Assembly (NCBI GenBank): GCA_043742865.1
Contig: JAYTXR010000258.1
Span: 1-20,057 of the forward strand
DNA from: PALSA-911 sp043742865
Lineage (GTDB): Bacteria; Pseudomonadota; Alphaproteobacteria; Acetobacterales; Acetobacteraceae
Reading direction: 5' to 3'
DNA length: 20,057 bases
In this document: positions 1 to 7,878 of the stretch, in pieces
Position numbering within the stretch: the first letter of the stretch is position 1
Layout: every line of letters starts with the position of its first letter
The notes under the pieces: generated by a model
Database searches by the model: none
What the model was told of the DNA's origin: nothing
What the model saw: the letters and a program-made list of their open reading frames with translations, nothing else
Made by a program: the position numbers and the translations under genes

Positions 1-921
1 GTGGATGCGATCTTCTCGCTCGGTAACTCCTCGGTCGCCATCGCCGTGCAGGGAATGGCGGCGGAGAAGAACCGCATCACCATTGCCACCTCGGCCGGCT
101 CGGACGCGCTGACCAACAAGGCGTGCACGCCGGTTTCGGCGCATTGGACCTACGACACCTACGCGATGCCCGCCGCGTTGGGTAAGGCCATCGTGGCGCA
201 GGGCGGGCGGGATTGGTATTTCCTGACCATCGATTACACTTTCGGCCATGCGCTGGAGGCACAAGCAACGCGCTTCGTGCAGGCGAGTGGCGGGCGGGTT
301 CTCGGCCACGCGCTGCATCCGCCAGGCGAGACCGATTTTTCCGCGTATCTAACCCGGGCGGCGCAGTCCGGCGCTACCGTGCTCGGCCTGGCGACGTCGG
401 GCGCGCCGATGATGAACGCGCTGAAGCAGTTTCACGAATTCGGCCTGAACAAGACCATGCAGCCGGCCGCGTTGCTCACCGATGTCACCGACCTGCATGC
501 GCTCGGTCTACCGGCCACGCAGGGATTGCTGTTCGTCGCCGCGTTCTACTGGGACCAGAACGATGCGACCCGCGCGTTCGCCGAACGGTTCCGCAAGCTG
601 CACGGCGCCATGCCGACCATGTTCCAGGCCAGCGTCTACGGCGCCGTGATGCACTATCTGAAGGCGATCGATGCGGCTGGAACCGACGAGGCGCGCGCGG
701 TCATGGCGAAGATGCGGGCAACCCCGATCAACGACTTCATGACCCATGACGGGCACATCCGCGAGGACGGGCGGGTAATCCGGGACCTGTATCTGCTGAA
801 GGTGAAGACTCCGGCCGAATCGCATGGCGAGTGGGACCTGGCGTCGGTGATTGCCACAATCCCCGGCGAGCAGGCCTTCCGTCCGCTGGCGGAGAGCGAG
901 TGCCCGCTGGTTCGGCACTGA
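1..921 (+). CDS. Branched-chain amino-acid-type ABC transporter substrate-binding protein (5' end missing)
   Basis: This is the C-terminal about 306 residues of a periplasmic binding protein of the LivK/peripla_BP_6 type, which captures a small solute for an ABC importer. The first codon in the window, GTG, aligns with an internal position of the paralogue just downstream, so the real start and signal peptide lie outside the window. Landmarks shared with that paralogue are HWTYDTYA (HWTYDSYA in the paralogue), DYTFGHALE, FYWDQND, AAGTDEA followed by VMAKMR, and a C-terminal PGEQAFRPLAESECPL. The two cysteines (one near residue 42, one near the C-terminus) are also shared and could pair. It ends with TGA at 919-921. 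The ligand cannot be told from sequence. No permease or ATPase gene is visible. Family is confident, substrate unknown. Confidence 0.9.
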   Translation: MDAIFSLGNSSVAIAVQGMAAEKNRITIATSAGSDALTNKACTPVSAHWTYDTYAMPAALGKAIVAQGGRDWYFLTIDYTFGHALEAQATRFVQASGGRVLGHALHPPGETDFSAYLTRAAQSGATVLGLATSGAPMMNALKQFHEFGLNKTMQPAALLTDVTDLHALGLPATQGLLFVAAFYWDQNDATRAFAERFRKLHGAMPTMFQASVYGAVMHYLKAIDAAGTDEARAVMAKMRATPINDFMTHDGHIREDGRVIRDLYLLKVKTPAESHGEWDLASVIATIPGEQAFRPLAESECPLVRH

Positions 922-1235
922 TCATCGGAAAGTCGGGGTCGCCCTGACTGAGCGCAGCTTGCCCAGGAGTGCAGCTAGCCTCGGCGCGCAGGATGCGGGG
1001 AACTGTCGCCGCACCGTACCAGGACGACGCGCTGCACCGGGCTTATTTCGGCCTGCCATTGCGCACGGTCCTGGCCCAGACATCCGCCGGCATCTGCTGA
1101 ACAGGAACCCCGAAGGCAGATCCTTACCATGGCGTGCCACCGCTGATAGCTAAAGCGCCGGTCCGGCCAATCCCGGCAAACCTGTTTAGAAACGATCGGC
1201 CCGCAAGACGGCCGCCACGAAGGGAAGAACCATTG
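922..1235. other. Intergenic stretch between the two binding-protein genes
   Basis: This 314-base gap holds no convincing gene. A small inverted repeat, CGGCC at 1197-1201 and GGCCG at 1210-1214 with an 8-base loop, sits just upstream of a good ribosome-binding site, AGGGAAG at 1221-1227, which supports the ATG at 1236. I see no intrinsic terminator after the first gene and no promoter I would defend. The two binding proteins may be cotranscribed or separate. Confidence 0.5.
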
Positions 1236-2429
1236 ATGCTCCTGTTCCATTTATTGGTCGTGCTGGCCGCCGTTGCCATTCCCGCCACCGCGGAGGCGGC
1301 GGGGGTGAAGATCGGCGTGCTGACCGATCAAACCTCTGCCTATGCCGATATTTCCGGCCCTGGTTCGATCCTGGCGGCGAAGATGGCGATGGAGGATTTC
1401 GGCGGCAGCGTGCTGGGCCAGCCGATTACGATGATCAGCGCCGATACGCTGAACAAACCGGACGCCTCCGCGGCGATCGCCAGGCAATGGTACGATCAGG
1501 AAGGCGTCTCGATGATTGTCGACCTGCCGAACTCCGCCGTTGCGCTGGCGGTGCAGGGGGTGGCGAAAGAAAAGGGGCGCATTTCCATCGTCTCCGGAGC
1601 TTCGACCGATAGCCTGACCGGCGCGCAATGCTCGCCGACCGGCGTCCACTGGACCTATGACAGCTACGCGCTGGGTAAGGTGCTCGGGACCGGGATGGCA
1701 AAGGAGGCGGGTTCCACCTGGTTCTTCATCACCGTGGATTACACCGGCGGCTACGCGCTGGAGCGGACCGCGACCCTGTTCATCCGGGAAGCGGGCGGGA
1801 AGGTGCTGGGCTCGGCCCGCCACCCGCTGGGTGCGACGGATTTTTCCTCTCAGCTGCTGTCCGCCCAGGCATCGGGGGCGCAGGTGGTGGTGTTCGCCAA
1901 TGCCGGCTCCGACCTGATCAATGGCGTGAAACAGGCGTCCGAGTTCCACCTGACCGAACGCGGCCAGAAACTGGCGGCGATCGCCATGTTCCTGTCGGAG
2001 GCGAAAGCCCTCGGCCCGCAGGTAGCGCAGGGGATTGTCTACGGCACCGGGTTCTACTGGGACCAGGACGACAAGGCGCGCGCCTTTGCCCAGCGGTTCT
2101 ATGACAAGGCCCAGAAGATGCCGACCGAAGTGCAGGCCGGGGTCTATTCCGCGACCCTGCATTACCTGAACGCGGTCAAGGCGGCCGGCACCGATGACGC
2201 CATGACGGTGATGGCGAAGATGCGGGAGCTACCGATCAACGACGCCTTCACCACCGGCGGCAAGCTGCGCCTCGATGGGCGTATGGTGCATGATATGCGG
2301 CTGGTGCAGGTCAAGTCGCCGGCCGAGTCAAAGGCTCCGTGGGATATTCTGAACGTGCTCCGCGTGATCCCCGGCGATGCGGCATTTCGGCCTCTGACGG
2401 AGGGGGATTGCCCGCTTGGGAAAAAATAA
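1236..2429 (+). CDS. Branched-chain amino-acid-type ABC transporter substrate-binding protein
   Basis: A complete 397-residue periplasmic binding protein of the LivK/peripla_BP_6 type. The start at 1236 is chosen because AGGGAAG lies 8 bases upstream and because translation from it begins directly with a signal peptide (MLLFHLLVVLAAVAIPATA, predicted cut near AEA-AG). The longer open frame from 1134 would put a charged, Arg-rich stretch in front of the signal. After the signal comes the usual first strand, VKIGVLTDQTSAYADISGPG, then VDLPNSAVALAVQG, HWTYDSYALGK, DYTGGYALE and FYWDQDDKARAF. It is a clear tandem paralogue of the truncated gene upstream, so the pair arose by duplication. This subgroup is often found near catabolic oxidoreductases, which fits the flavoenzyme genes following, but the ligand is unknown. 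Confidence 0.93.
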   Translation: MLLFHLLVVLAAVAIPATAEAAGVKIGVLTDQTSAYADISGPGSILAAKMAMEDFGGSVLGQPITMISADTLNKPDASAAIARQWYDQEGVSMIVDLPNSAVALAVQGVAKEKGRISIVSGASTDSLTGAQCSPTGVHWTYDSYALGKVLGTGMAKEAGSTWFFITVDYTGGYALERTATLFIREAGGKVLGSARHPLGATDFSSQLLSAQASGAQVVVFANAGSDLINGVKQASEFHLTERGQKLAAIAMFLSEAKALGPQVAQGIVYGTGFYWDQDDKARAFAQRFYDKAQKMPTEVQAGVYSATLHYLNAVKAAGTDDAMTVMAKMRELPINDAFTTGGKLRLDGRMVHDMRLVQVKSPAESKAPWDILNVLRVIPGDAAFRPLTEGDCPLGKK

Positions 2430-2548
2430 CCTGTGGGATGGCGAACACGTGCCTGAACGGACCGCGGGACATCGTGTCGAAGCCCAAATTTTTCTATGAG
2501 GGGTGGCTGTCGGCGACCTGCATCGCGGCTACAGGACAAGCGGGCGCC

Positions 2549-2582
2549 AAAAAAACGGCCCGATCGCCGAGCGATCGGGCCG
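2549..2582 (-). terminator. Rho-independent terminator, leftward
   Basis: A perfect 11-bp inverted repeat (arms 2556-2566 and 2572-2582, CGGCCCGATCG with a 5-base loop) is flanked on its left by seven A residues (2549-2555). Read on the minus strand this is a GC-rich stem followed by a run of seven U, a textbook intrinsic terminator. It lies about 150 bases past the stop of the minus-strand LLM monooxygenase gene and probably ends that transcript, or a short RNA started in the gap. Confidence 0.85.
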
Positions 2583-2650
2583 CAAGTAATGGTCCGGGTT
2601 GATCTGAACCGCAAGGGCTCAACCATTCAGCAAATGTGTTGGGGCACCGC
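2549..2650 (-). ncRNA. Possible small structured RNA ending in the terminator
   Basis: Next to the terminator stem is a second potential stem: AATGG (2588-2592) plus TTGA (2599-2602) pair with TCAACCATT (2619-2627), leaving a 6-base bulge. On the minus strand a loose promoter can be drawn: TATCGT as -10 (2659-2654) and TTGCCC as -35 (2680-2675), with a short 15-base spacer. Upstream of that is the CRP-type palindrome at 2692-2707. This would give an RNA of about 100 nt ending at the terminator. The same structures could simply be the 3' UTR of the LLM gene. This is inference and weak. Confidence 0.22.
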
Positions 2651-2691
2651 CAAACGATAAGACAAGTTTGGCATGGGCAAATTCGGCGCGC

Positions 2692-2707
2692 TGTGAACCA
2701 GATCACA
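2692..2707. promoter_or_regulatory. CRP/FNR-type binding-site palindrome
   Basis: TGTGAACCAGATCACA matches the E. coli CRP consensus TGTGA-N6-TCACA in all ten conserved bases. It lies between two convergent gene ends, 28 bases from the LLM stop codon, so it does not sit in front of an obvious protein gene. It may control a short RNA reading leftward, or be a chance match. Whether the host CRP-family proteins use this consensus is not known from the window. Confidence 0.35.
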
Positions 2708-2735
2708 CCCAACATCAAAATTCTGGCATGTCTGA

Positions 2736-4106
2736 TCAGCGGCGCCAGGCAGCGGCCGGATGGTTGGCTGGCAGCCTGGCGCCGGACCCAGGGGGCGCGG
2801 AAAACAGCTTTTGCCGCAACGTGCCTTCGTCGTAGGCGGTTTTGTAGACGCCGCGGGACTGCAATTCGGGGATCACCAGATCGACGAAATCCTCGATGCA
2901 TTCGGGGGCGACGGTGCGCGACAAGTTGAAGCCGTCAATCCCGGTCTCCTCCACCCAGGCAATCAGTTCGTCCGCGACGGTCTGCGGCGAACCCACGATC
3001 GGCGGGTTGCGGCTGCCCAGAATCATCCGCTCCATCAGCCGGTTCACGGTCCATACCGAAGCCGAGCGGGTGGTGATCGATTCCACCTGGGAGTTGTTGC
3101 CGTCGGTCTTCACATAGCCGATCGGCTCGTCGGGTCCGAACGCGGCCAGGTCGATGCCCATGGTGGCGGACATATGCGCCAACGCGCCCTCGGTGCTGGC
3201 GTATTCGCGGTAAGCCTCGCATTTGTCCCGCGCCTCTGCCTCGGTCGGCGCGACCACCACGGCGAACTGCACGAACCCGAGTATGTCCGCAGGGCGGCGC
3301 CCGGCGGCGGCGGCCAGCAGACGGATGTCGTGCATCAACTCCCGCGTGTTCCCCTTCGATGCATTGTTCAGGAATACGCATTCGGCGTGGGCTGCGGCGA
3401 AGCGGCGGCCACGGTCGGAGGCGCCGGCCTGGTACAGCACCGGCGTGCGCTGCGGCGAGGGCTCACTCATGTGGATGGCGTCCACCCGGTAATGCGCGCC
3501 ATGATGATGAATGGCGTGGATCTTCGCGGGGTCGGCGTAGACCCGGCGCGCCTTGTCGGCCAGCACCGCGCCGTCTTCCCAGCTGCCCTCCCATAATTTG
3601 TAGCAGACCTCCATGAACTCATCGGCGATGTCGTAGCGGTCGTCATGCGCGATCATCTGCTCGCGCCCCATGCCGCGCGCGCCGCTGTCCAGATAGCCGG
3701 TGACGATGTTCCAGCCGATGCGGCCCCTTGTCAGGTGATCAAGGGTGGAAAAGCGGCGCGCGAAGCTGTACGGCGACTCATAGGTCAGGTTGGCGGTGAC
3801 GCCGAAACCCAGATGGGTGGTCGCCTGCGCCATCGCCGGCACCAGGAGCACCGGATCGTTAACGGGGATTTGCACGCCGCCGCGGATCGCCGAATCCGCG
3901 CTGGCGGCGAACACGTCGTAAACGCCGATGATGTCGGCGAGGAACAGCCCGTCGAACAGCCCGCGTTCCAGGGTCTTCGCCATGTCGGTCCAGTAATCCA
4001 GCTCGGTGTAATGGATCGAGCGGTCGCGCGGATGCGCCCACATTCCATGCTGAATATGGCCGACGCAGTTCATGTCGAAGGCGTTGAGCCGGATTTGCTT
4101 TTTCAT
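2736..4106 (-). CDS. LLM-class flavin-dependent monooxygenase (NtaA/SnaA/DszA type)
   Basis: A 456-residue protein of the bacterial luciferase-like superfamily, in the branch of two-component FMNH2-dependent monooxygenases that includes nitrilotriacetate and dibenzothiophene-sulfone monooxygenases. It would insert oxygen using reduced FMN from a separate reductase. Visible signatures are LNAFDMNCVGHIQHGMW with HPRD near the N-terminus, FDGLFLADIIGVYDVF (about 51-66), TLDHLTRGRIGWNIVTGY (about 121-138) and a late SRNPPIVGSPQTVADEL. The ATG at 4106 (MKKQIRLNAF) is preferred over an upstream TTG at 4142 because family members begin a few residues before this first strand. The length is normal. 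It is transcribed divergently from a nitroreductase that could in principle be its flavin partner. The substrate is unknown. Confidence 0.93.
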   Translation of the reverse strand: MKKQIRLNAFDMNCVGHIQHGMWAHPRDRSIHYTELDYWTDMAKTLERGLFDGLFLADIIGVYDVFAASADSAIRGGVQIPVNDPVLLVPAMAQATTHLGFGVTANLTYESPYSFARRFSTLDHLTRGRIGWNIVTGYLDSGARGMGREQMIAHDDRYDIADEFMEVCYKLWEGSWEDGAVLADKARRVYADPAKIHAIHHHGAHYRVDAIHMSEPSPQRTPVLYQAGASDRGRRFAAAHAECVFLNNASKGNTRELMHDIRLLAAAAGRRPADILGFVQFAVVVAPTEAEARDKCEAYREYASTEGALAHMSATMGIDLAAFGPDEPIGYVKTDGNNSQVESITTRSASVWTVNRLMERMILGSRNPPIVGSPQTVADELIAWVEETGIDGFNLSRTVAPECIEDFVDLVIPELQSRGVYKTAYDEGTLRQKLFSAPPGSGARLPANHPAAAWRR

Positions 4107-4213
4107 CCGCCGTCTATGGGCGTGCGGCGAGCTCGATGGCAAGGCAAGGTTGCCAGAAGCCGGACGCTCGGGGAATATCGCCGCGACGCAGCATTTTAGC
4201 CGAAGAGTTCGTC
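4107..4213. promoter_or_regulatory. Divergent promoter region with inverted repeat
   Basis: This 107-base gap separates two divergent flavoenzyme genes and must carry both promoters. It contains TGGCAA (4137-4142) and TTGCCA (4150-4155), a perfect 6-bp inverted repeat around a 7-base spacer, placed near the left of the gap and suitable for a dimeric regulator. No -35/-10 pair stands out. The operator call is inference. Confidence 0.35.
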
Positions 4214-5059
4214 ATGGCCGCAGACATCGATTTTGCCGAAGCCGCTTCTGGCCAAAACCTGTTCCAGGAGCGCTACCGCGACCCTTCCATGGCGCCGCCG
4301 GCGCAGTGGAACCCGGTGCTGGAGACGCTGATCGGCCATCGCACGGTGCGCCATTTCCTGCCCAGGCCCTTGCCGCAGGGCACGATCGAACTGATTGTCG
4401 CTGCCGCCCAAAGTGCGTCTTCCTCGTCCAATCTTCAGGTCTGGAGTCTGGTGACGGTGGAAGATCCGGAGAAGAAAAACCGCCTGGCCGACTACGCGGG
4501 CGGCCAAAAACATATCCGCGAGGCGCCGCTGTTCATCGCCTGGCTGGCCGATCTGCGCCGCATCCGCGCGCTGGGGGAGGCGCGAGAGATCGAACTGATC
4601 GGAGCCGACTACCTGGAAATCGGCATGGTGGCGATGATCGACGCGGCGCTGGCGGCGCAGAACGCCTTCGTGGCGCTGGAATCCATGGGCCTGGGCGGGG
4701 TATATATCGGCGCCATGCGCAACCATCCGGAGAAGGTGGCGGCGGAACTGGGGCTGCCGGCGAACGTGTTCTGCGTGTTCGGCCTGTGCGTCGGATGGCC
4801 GGATTTATCCGCCGGCGAGGCAATCAAGCCGCGGCTGCCGCAATCGGTGGTGCTGCACAGGGAACGCTACAACGAAGCTTCGGACGGGTCGGAGATCGCC
4901 GCCTACGACCGGCGCATCCGCGAATTTCAGCACGAGCAGCGGATGAACCCCATCGACTGGTCGGATCAGGCAATCGGCCGGGTGAAGGACACCCGGGCGC
5001 TGATGGGCCGCGACCGCATGCGCGAAGCGCTGGCCAATCTGGGGTTTCTGCTGAAATGA
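4214..5059 (+). CDS. NfsA-like FMN-dependent nitroreductase / NADPH oxidoreductase
   Basis: A 281-residue protein of the nitroreductase superfamily, closest in layout to oxygen-insensitive NfsA/FRP-type NADPH-dependent flavin or nitro reductases, which are FMN-binding homodimers. Seen in the sequence: HRTVRHFLPRPLP (about 42-54), where the RT-R residues contact FMN phosphate, AAAQSASSSSNLQVWS (about 63-78), the FMN-binding Ser/Asn segment, then MGLGGVYIGAMRNHPEKVA (about 158-176) and GLCVGWPD (about 190-197). The ATG at 4214 is preferred over 4136, because the extra 26 residues are Arg-rich, unlike the family, and would overlap the divergent promoter. It could supply reduced flavin to the LLM monooxygenase, but family members also act alone on quinones or nitro compounds. 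Confidence 0.9.
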   Translation: MAADIDFAEAASGQNLFQERYRDPSMAPPAQWNPVLETLIGHRTVRHFLPRPLPQGTIELIVAAAQSASSSSNLQVWSLVTVEDPEKKNRLADYAGGQKHIREAPLFIAWLADLRRIRALGEAREIELIGADYLEIGMVAMIDAALAAQNAFVALESMGLGGVYIGAMRNHPEKVAAELGLPANVFCVFGLCVGWPDLSAGEAIKPRLPQSVVLHRERYNEASDGSEIAAYDRRIREFQHEQRMNPIDWSDQAIGRVKDTRALMGRDRMREALANLGFLLK

Positions 5060-5075
5060 CGACGGGGGCCAGGAC

Positions 5076-6182
5076 ATGATTGGACACAGCGCAACCGGCT
5101 GGGGCGGACCCAGACGGTGGACACTTCGGGCGATGATCAGTCTCGGCTTGCTTGCCGGAAGCGCGCCGGAAATAGCGGCCCAGCCGGCGGATCCCCAGGC
5201 CGCCAACCGGTGTGGCCCAGCCAATGGCCTGATCGCGCTGCGACCGCCGACCACCGGGCTGTGCTCCACTGGCAATGCCTCGGCACTGACCGGCAGCGGA
5301 CCGTGGCTTTGGACCTGTCCCCCTGCCTCAGGCCCCGCGCCCTACCCGCCGATCTACTGTACTGCGCCAATAACGTCCGGCAGCACTCCGATCCCGGATT
5401 CGCGGTTCGACCGGTACGTGAAGTTCCACGGCGACCAAGCCAACCATGGCGATTTCGCCACCCAGGCGCGCGTGAACGCGGTCGTTGCCAGAACCGAGCA
5501 GCCGTTCTTCATGGCTGGTTTCTTCCGGGCCGAGGATCATCCGACCTGGGGAATGCTGGCAGCAGTTCAAAGCGACAGAGATCGAAGCGAAGGCACTTTC
5601 GCGCTAAGCCTTGGCGACGACGGAATGGGTGCGAGCCTGTTCGAGTGGCGGAATGGGCCATGGGTTGCGCTGGCCCAGGCACCCAAAATCCTCCGCGGCC
5701 CGTACAAAGGCGGCACGCCGGTGGCCTATGTCCTCAACCAGTGGCAGTTCATCGCCGCGTCCGTCAAGGATGCATGCCACAGCCAGATCTTCCTCGAAGG
5801 CGTCTGGAACGAACCCACTCCGCAATGCCTGCCATGGCCATCCGGTCTGAGCAGCACGACGTTCGGCAGCTACTACGATCTCATCGGGCAGGGTGTAGGA
5901 GATGCGCATGTCTACAATGGCGGGCTGCGCGACTGGGCGATCGTTACCGGCGTGCCCACCTCCGAGGAACTGCTGCGGATGCGCAACGGCGAGGACCCGC
6001 GCGCCATCTGGGGCGCCGCCCGCGTGTGGGGCTACTGGAATTTCACCGCCGACCCGGTCGGCGGCGCCAAAGAGCCTGACCTCACCGGCCACGGCCACGA
6101 TCTGACCTATATCGGCGCGGGTTCCGCCAATCGGACAAAACCGACCCTGGTCGTCAAGGGCGCCGCCAGACCGCCTCCCTGA
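5076..6182 (+). CDS. Secreted protein with Cys-rich N-terminal motif and LamG/concanavalin-like domain
   Basis: A 368-residue exported protein of unknown function. Residues 1-36 form a signal peptide (basic start, WTLRAMISLGLLAGSAP, cut near AAQ). Residues 45-96 carry a Cys-rich motif starting CGPANGLIALRPPTTGLC and ending SGPWLWTC, with Cys at 46, 63, 81 and 95. This resembles the CGxANG/GPWxWxC repeats of many bacterial extracellular proteins. From about 108 to 355 it looks like a LamG-type beta-sandwich: FDRYVKFHGD at the front, HVYNGGLRDWAIVTGVPT and WGYWNFTADPVGG with LTGHGHDLTYIG at the end. It starts 16 bases after the nitroreductase stop, behind a purine-rich GGGGGCCAGGAC, and may be read through from it. 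It precedes a glycan gene run by 50 bases, so a surface carbohydrate-binding role is plausible. That role is inference. Confidence 0.8.
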   Translation: MIGHSATGWGGPRRWTLRAMISLGLLAGSAPEIAAQPADPQAANRCGPANGLIALRPPTTGLCSTGNASALTGSGPWLWTCPPASGPAPYPPIYCTAPITSGSTPIPDSRFDRYVKFHGDQANHGDFATQARVNAVVARTEQPFFMAGFFRAEDHPTWGMLAAVQSDRDRSEGTFALSLGDDGMGASLFEWRNGPWVALAQAPKILRGPYKGGTPVAYVLNQWQFIAASVKDACHSQIFLEGVWNEPTPQCLPWPSGLSSTTFGSYYDLIGQGVGDAHVYNGGLRDWAIVTGVPTSEELLRMRNGEDPRAIWGAARVWGYWNFTADPVGGAKEPDLTGHGHDLTYIGAGSANRTKPTLVVKGAARPPP

Positions 6183-6232
6183 ATGCTCCGGCGCGTTCAT
6201 CCCATCCCGGCTTCCCTCCATTCAGGCCCTGC

Positions 6233-7849
6233 ATGTTCATCGATGCGCGAACCATTGCTCCGAATACCGTGGTTCAGACGGGCGTGTGCATCATCGGCGC
6301 CGGCGCGGCGGGGATCACGCTGGCTCTGGCTCTGCGCGGCGCGGGTTTTCCGGTGGCGGTGCTCGAAAGCGGCGATCTCGACTTCGACGCGACAACGCAG
6401 GATCTGGACGCCGGCGAGGTCATCGGACTGCAAAACTACCCGCTCGACATCTCGCGTCTGCGGTTCTTCGGCGGGACCACCAATCATTGGGCCGGCTGGT
6501 GCCGACCGCTCGACGCGCTGGATTTTGAACCCCGCGCGGCGATCCCGCTCAGTGGCTGGCCGCTGCAAAGGGCATCGTTGATACCGTATTATGAGCAGGC
6601 CCAGCGGCTGTGCGAACTCGGCCCGTTCGACTACGACGATGCCGAAACCTGGATCCGGGAAACCGGTCAGGCCGGCCCGAAATTCGATCCCGCCCGGCTG
6701 AAGACGGCGATCTTCCAGGTCAGCCCGCCAACCCGGTTCGGCCAGACCTACCGCGATGCGCTGCGCGAGGCCGACACCGTCACGGTCTATCTCAACGCCA
6801 ACGCGGTCGATCTGGCGGCCAACGCGACCGCCTCGGCGGTCAACCTGGTCAAGGTCAGCAGCCTCGGTGGACCGGCGTTCTCGGTGCAGGCACGCTATGT
6901 GGTGCTGGCGGCGGGCGGGTTGGAGAATGCGCGGATCCTGCTGCTGTCGCACGGCGTGCAGGCCGCCGGGCTCGGCAATGCCAACGACCTGGTCGGCCGC
7001 TATTTCATGGACCATCCCTGGTTCCCGCGCGCCGCAATCGCCCGGTTTGCCGCCCCGGACCCATCCCTGCCGCTTTTTTTCGGGGAAACCGAGCTGCGCG
7101 GAACCAGCGCGTTCGCAACCCTCGCCGCCGGCGACGCACCTCCCTCGTTGGCGGCAGATAACGACGCGACGGGCGGCTTTCGCATCGTGATGCAGAAACT
7201 GCATCGCGTCATCGACGGCATCGATGCGCTGAAGACGCTGACCGGCGCATTGTCCAGCTTCACGCTGCCGGCGCATCTGTGGGACGATGTCGGCAGCATC
7301 CTGCGCGACCGCGATGCCGTGGCGGATTCGCTGTACCGCACCGCGACACGGCGGCACAGCAGTCCGTTCGCCCCGGTCAGCCCGACCACCGGGCCGATCA
7401 CCGGCGCCGTGCTCGACATCAATATCGAGCAAACCCCTAATCCAGCGAGCCGGGTTACCCTGTCGCAGCAGCGCGACGCGCTGGGGCAGAACCGGCTGGT
7501 GCTGGACTGGCGGCTGAGCGCGACCGAGCGGCGGACCTATCGGCGGGCGCAGGAAATGGTGGCGCTGGAGTTTGGCCGGCTCGGGCTCGGGCGGGTCAAC
7601 GGCAAACCCCTGCCCGACGGCGGCTGGCCGGATGACATGGTCGGCAGCCGGCACCATCTGGGCTCCACGCGGATGTCGGACGATCCGAAAACTGGCGTGG
7701 TCGATGCGACCTGCCGCGTGCATGGTATCGCCAACCTGTATATAGCCGGCAGCTCGGTGTTTCCCACCTCCGGCTATGCCAACCCCACCCTGACGATTGT
7801 TGCGCTGGCGCTGCGCCTGGGCGATGAGTTGCGTCGGCGGATGGGGTGA
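6233..7849 (+). CDS. GMC-family FAD-dependent oxidoreductase
   Basis: A 538-residue glucose-methanol-choline oxidoreductase, which oxidises an alcohol or sugar hydroxyl with FAD. The Rossmann FAD motif VCIIGAGAAGITLALAL is at about 18-34, followed by AVLESGD at the end of the second strand. RFFGGTTNHWAGWCRPLD (from about 77) is the family FAD-covering segment. AAGGLENARILLLS follows mid-protein. The C-terminal GMC domain has GSRHHLGSTRM (from 471, catalytic His region 474-475) and SGYANPTLTIVALALRLGDE, whose Asn517 is the partner residue. The length suits membrane-associated dehydrogenase forms. There is no signal peptide. The next gene, a small Tat-type protein, resembles the third subunit of gluconate-2-dehydrogenase-type complexes, so this is probably the catalytic subunit of a dehydrogenase. 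The substrate is probably a sugar of this locus. Confidence 0.92.
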   Translation: MFIDARTIAPNTVVQTGVCIIGAGAAGITLALALRGAGFPVAVLESGDLDFDATTQDLDAGEVIGLQNYPLDISRLRFFGGTTNHWAGWCRPLDALDFEPRAAIPLSGWPLQRASLIPYYEQAQRLCELGPFDYDDAETWIRETGQAGPKFDPARLKTAIFQVSPPTRFGQTYRDALREADTVTVYLNANAVDLAANATASAVNLVKVSSLGGPAFSVQARYVVLAAGGLENARILLLSHGVQAAGLGNANDLVGRYFMDHPWFPRAAIARFAAPDPSLPLFFGETELRGTSAFATLAAGDAPPSLAADNDATGGFRIVMQKLHRVIDGIDALKTLTGALSSFTLPAHLWDDVGSILRDRDAVADSLYRTATRRHSSPFAPVSPTTGPITGAVLDINIEQTPNPASRVTLSQQRDALGQNRLVLDWRLSATERRTYRRAQEMVALEFGRLGLGRVNGKPLPDGGWPDDMVGSRHHLGSTRMSDDPKTGVVDATCRVHGIANLYIAGSSVFPTSGYANPTLTIVALALRLGDELRRRMG

Positions 7850-7878
7850 TCGAAGCGGGCGATGCAAGGAAATCGGCA

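Noticed and set aside
1..3. GTG at the window edge as a start codon
   Set aside because: Alignment with the paralogue at 1236-2429 shows it is an internal Val codon; the true start lies upstream of the window.
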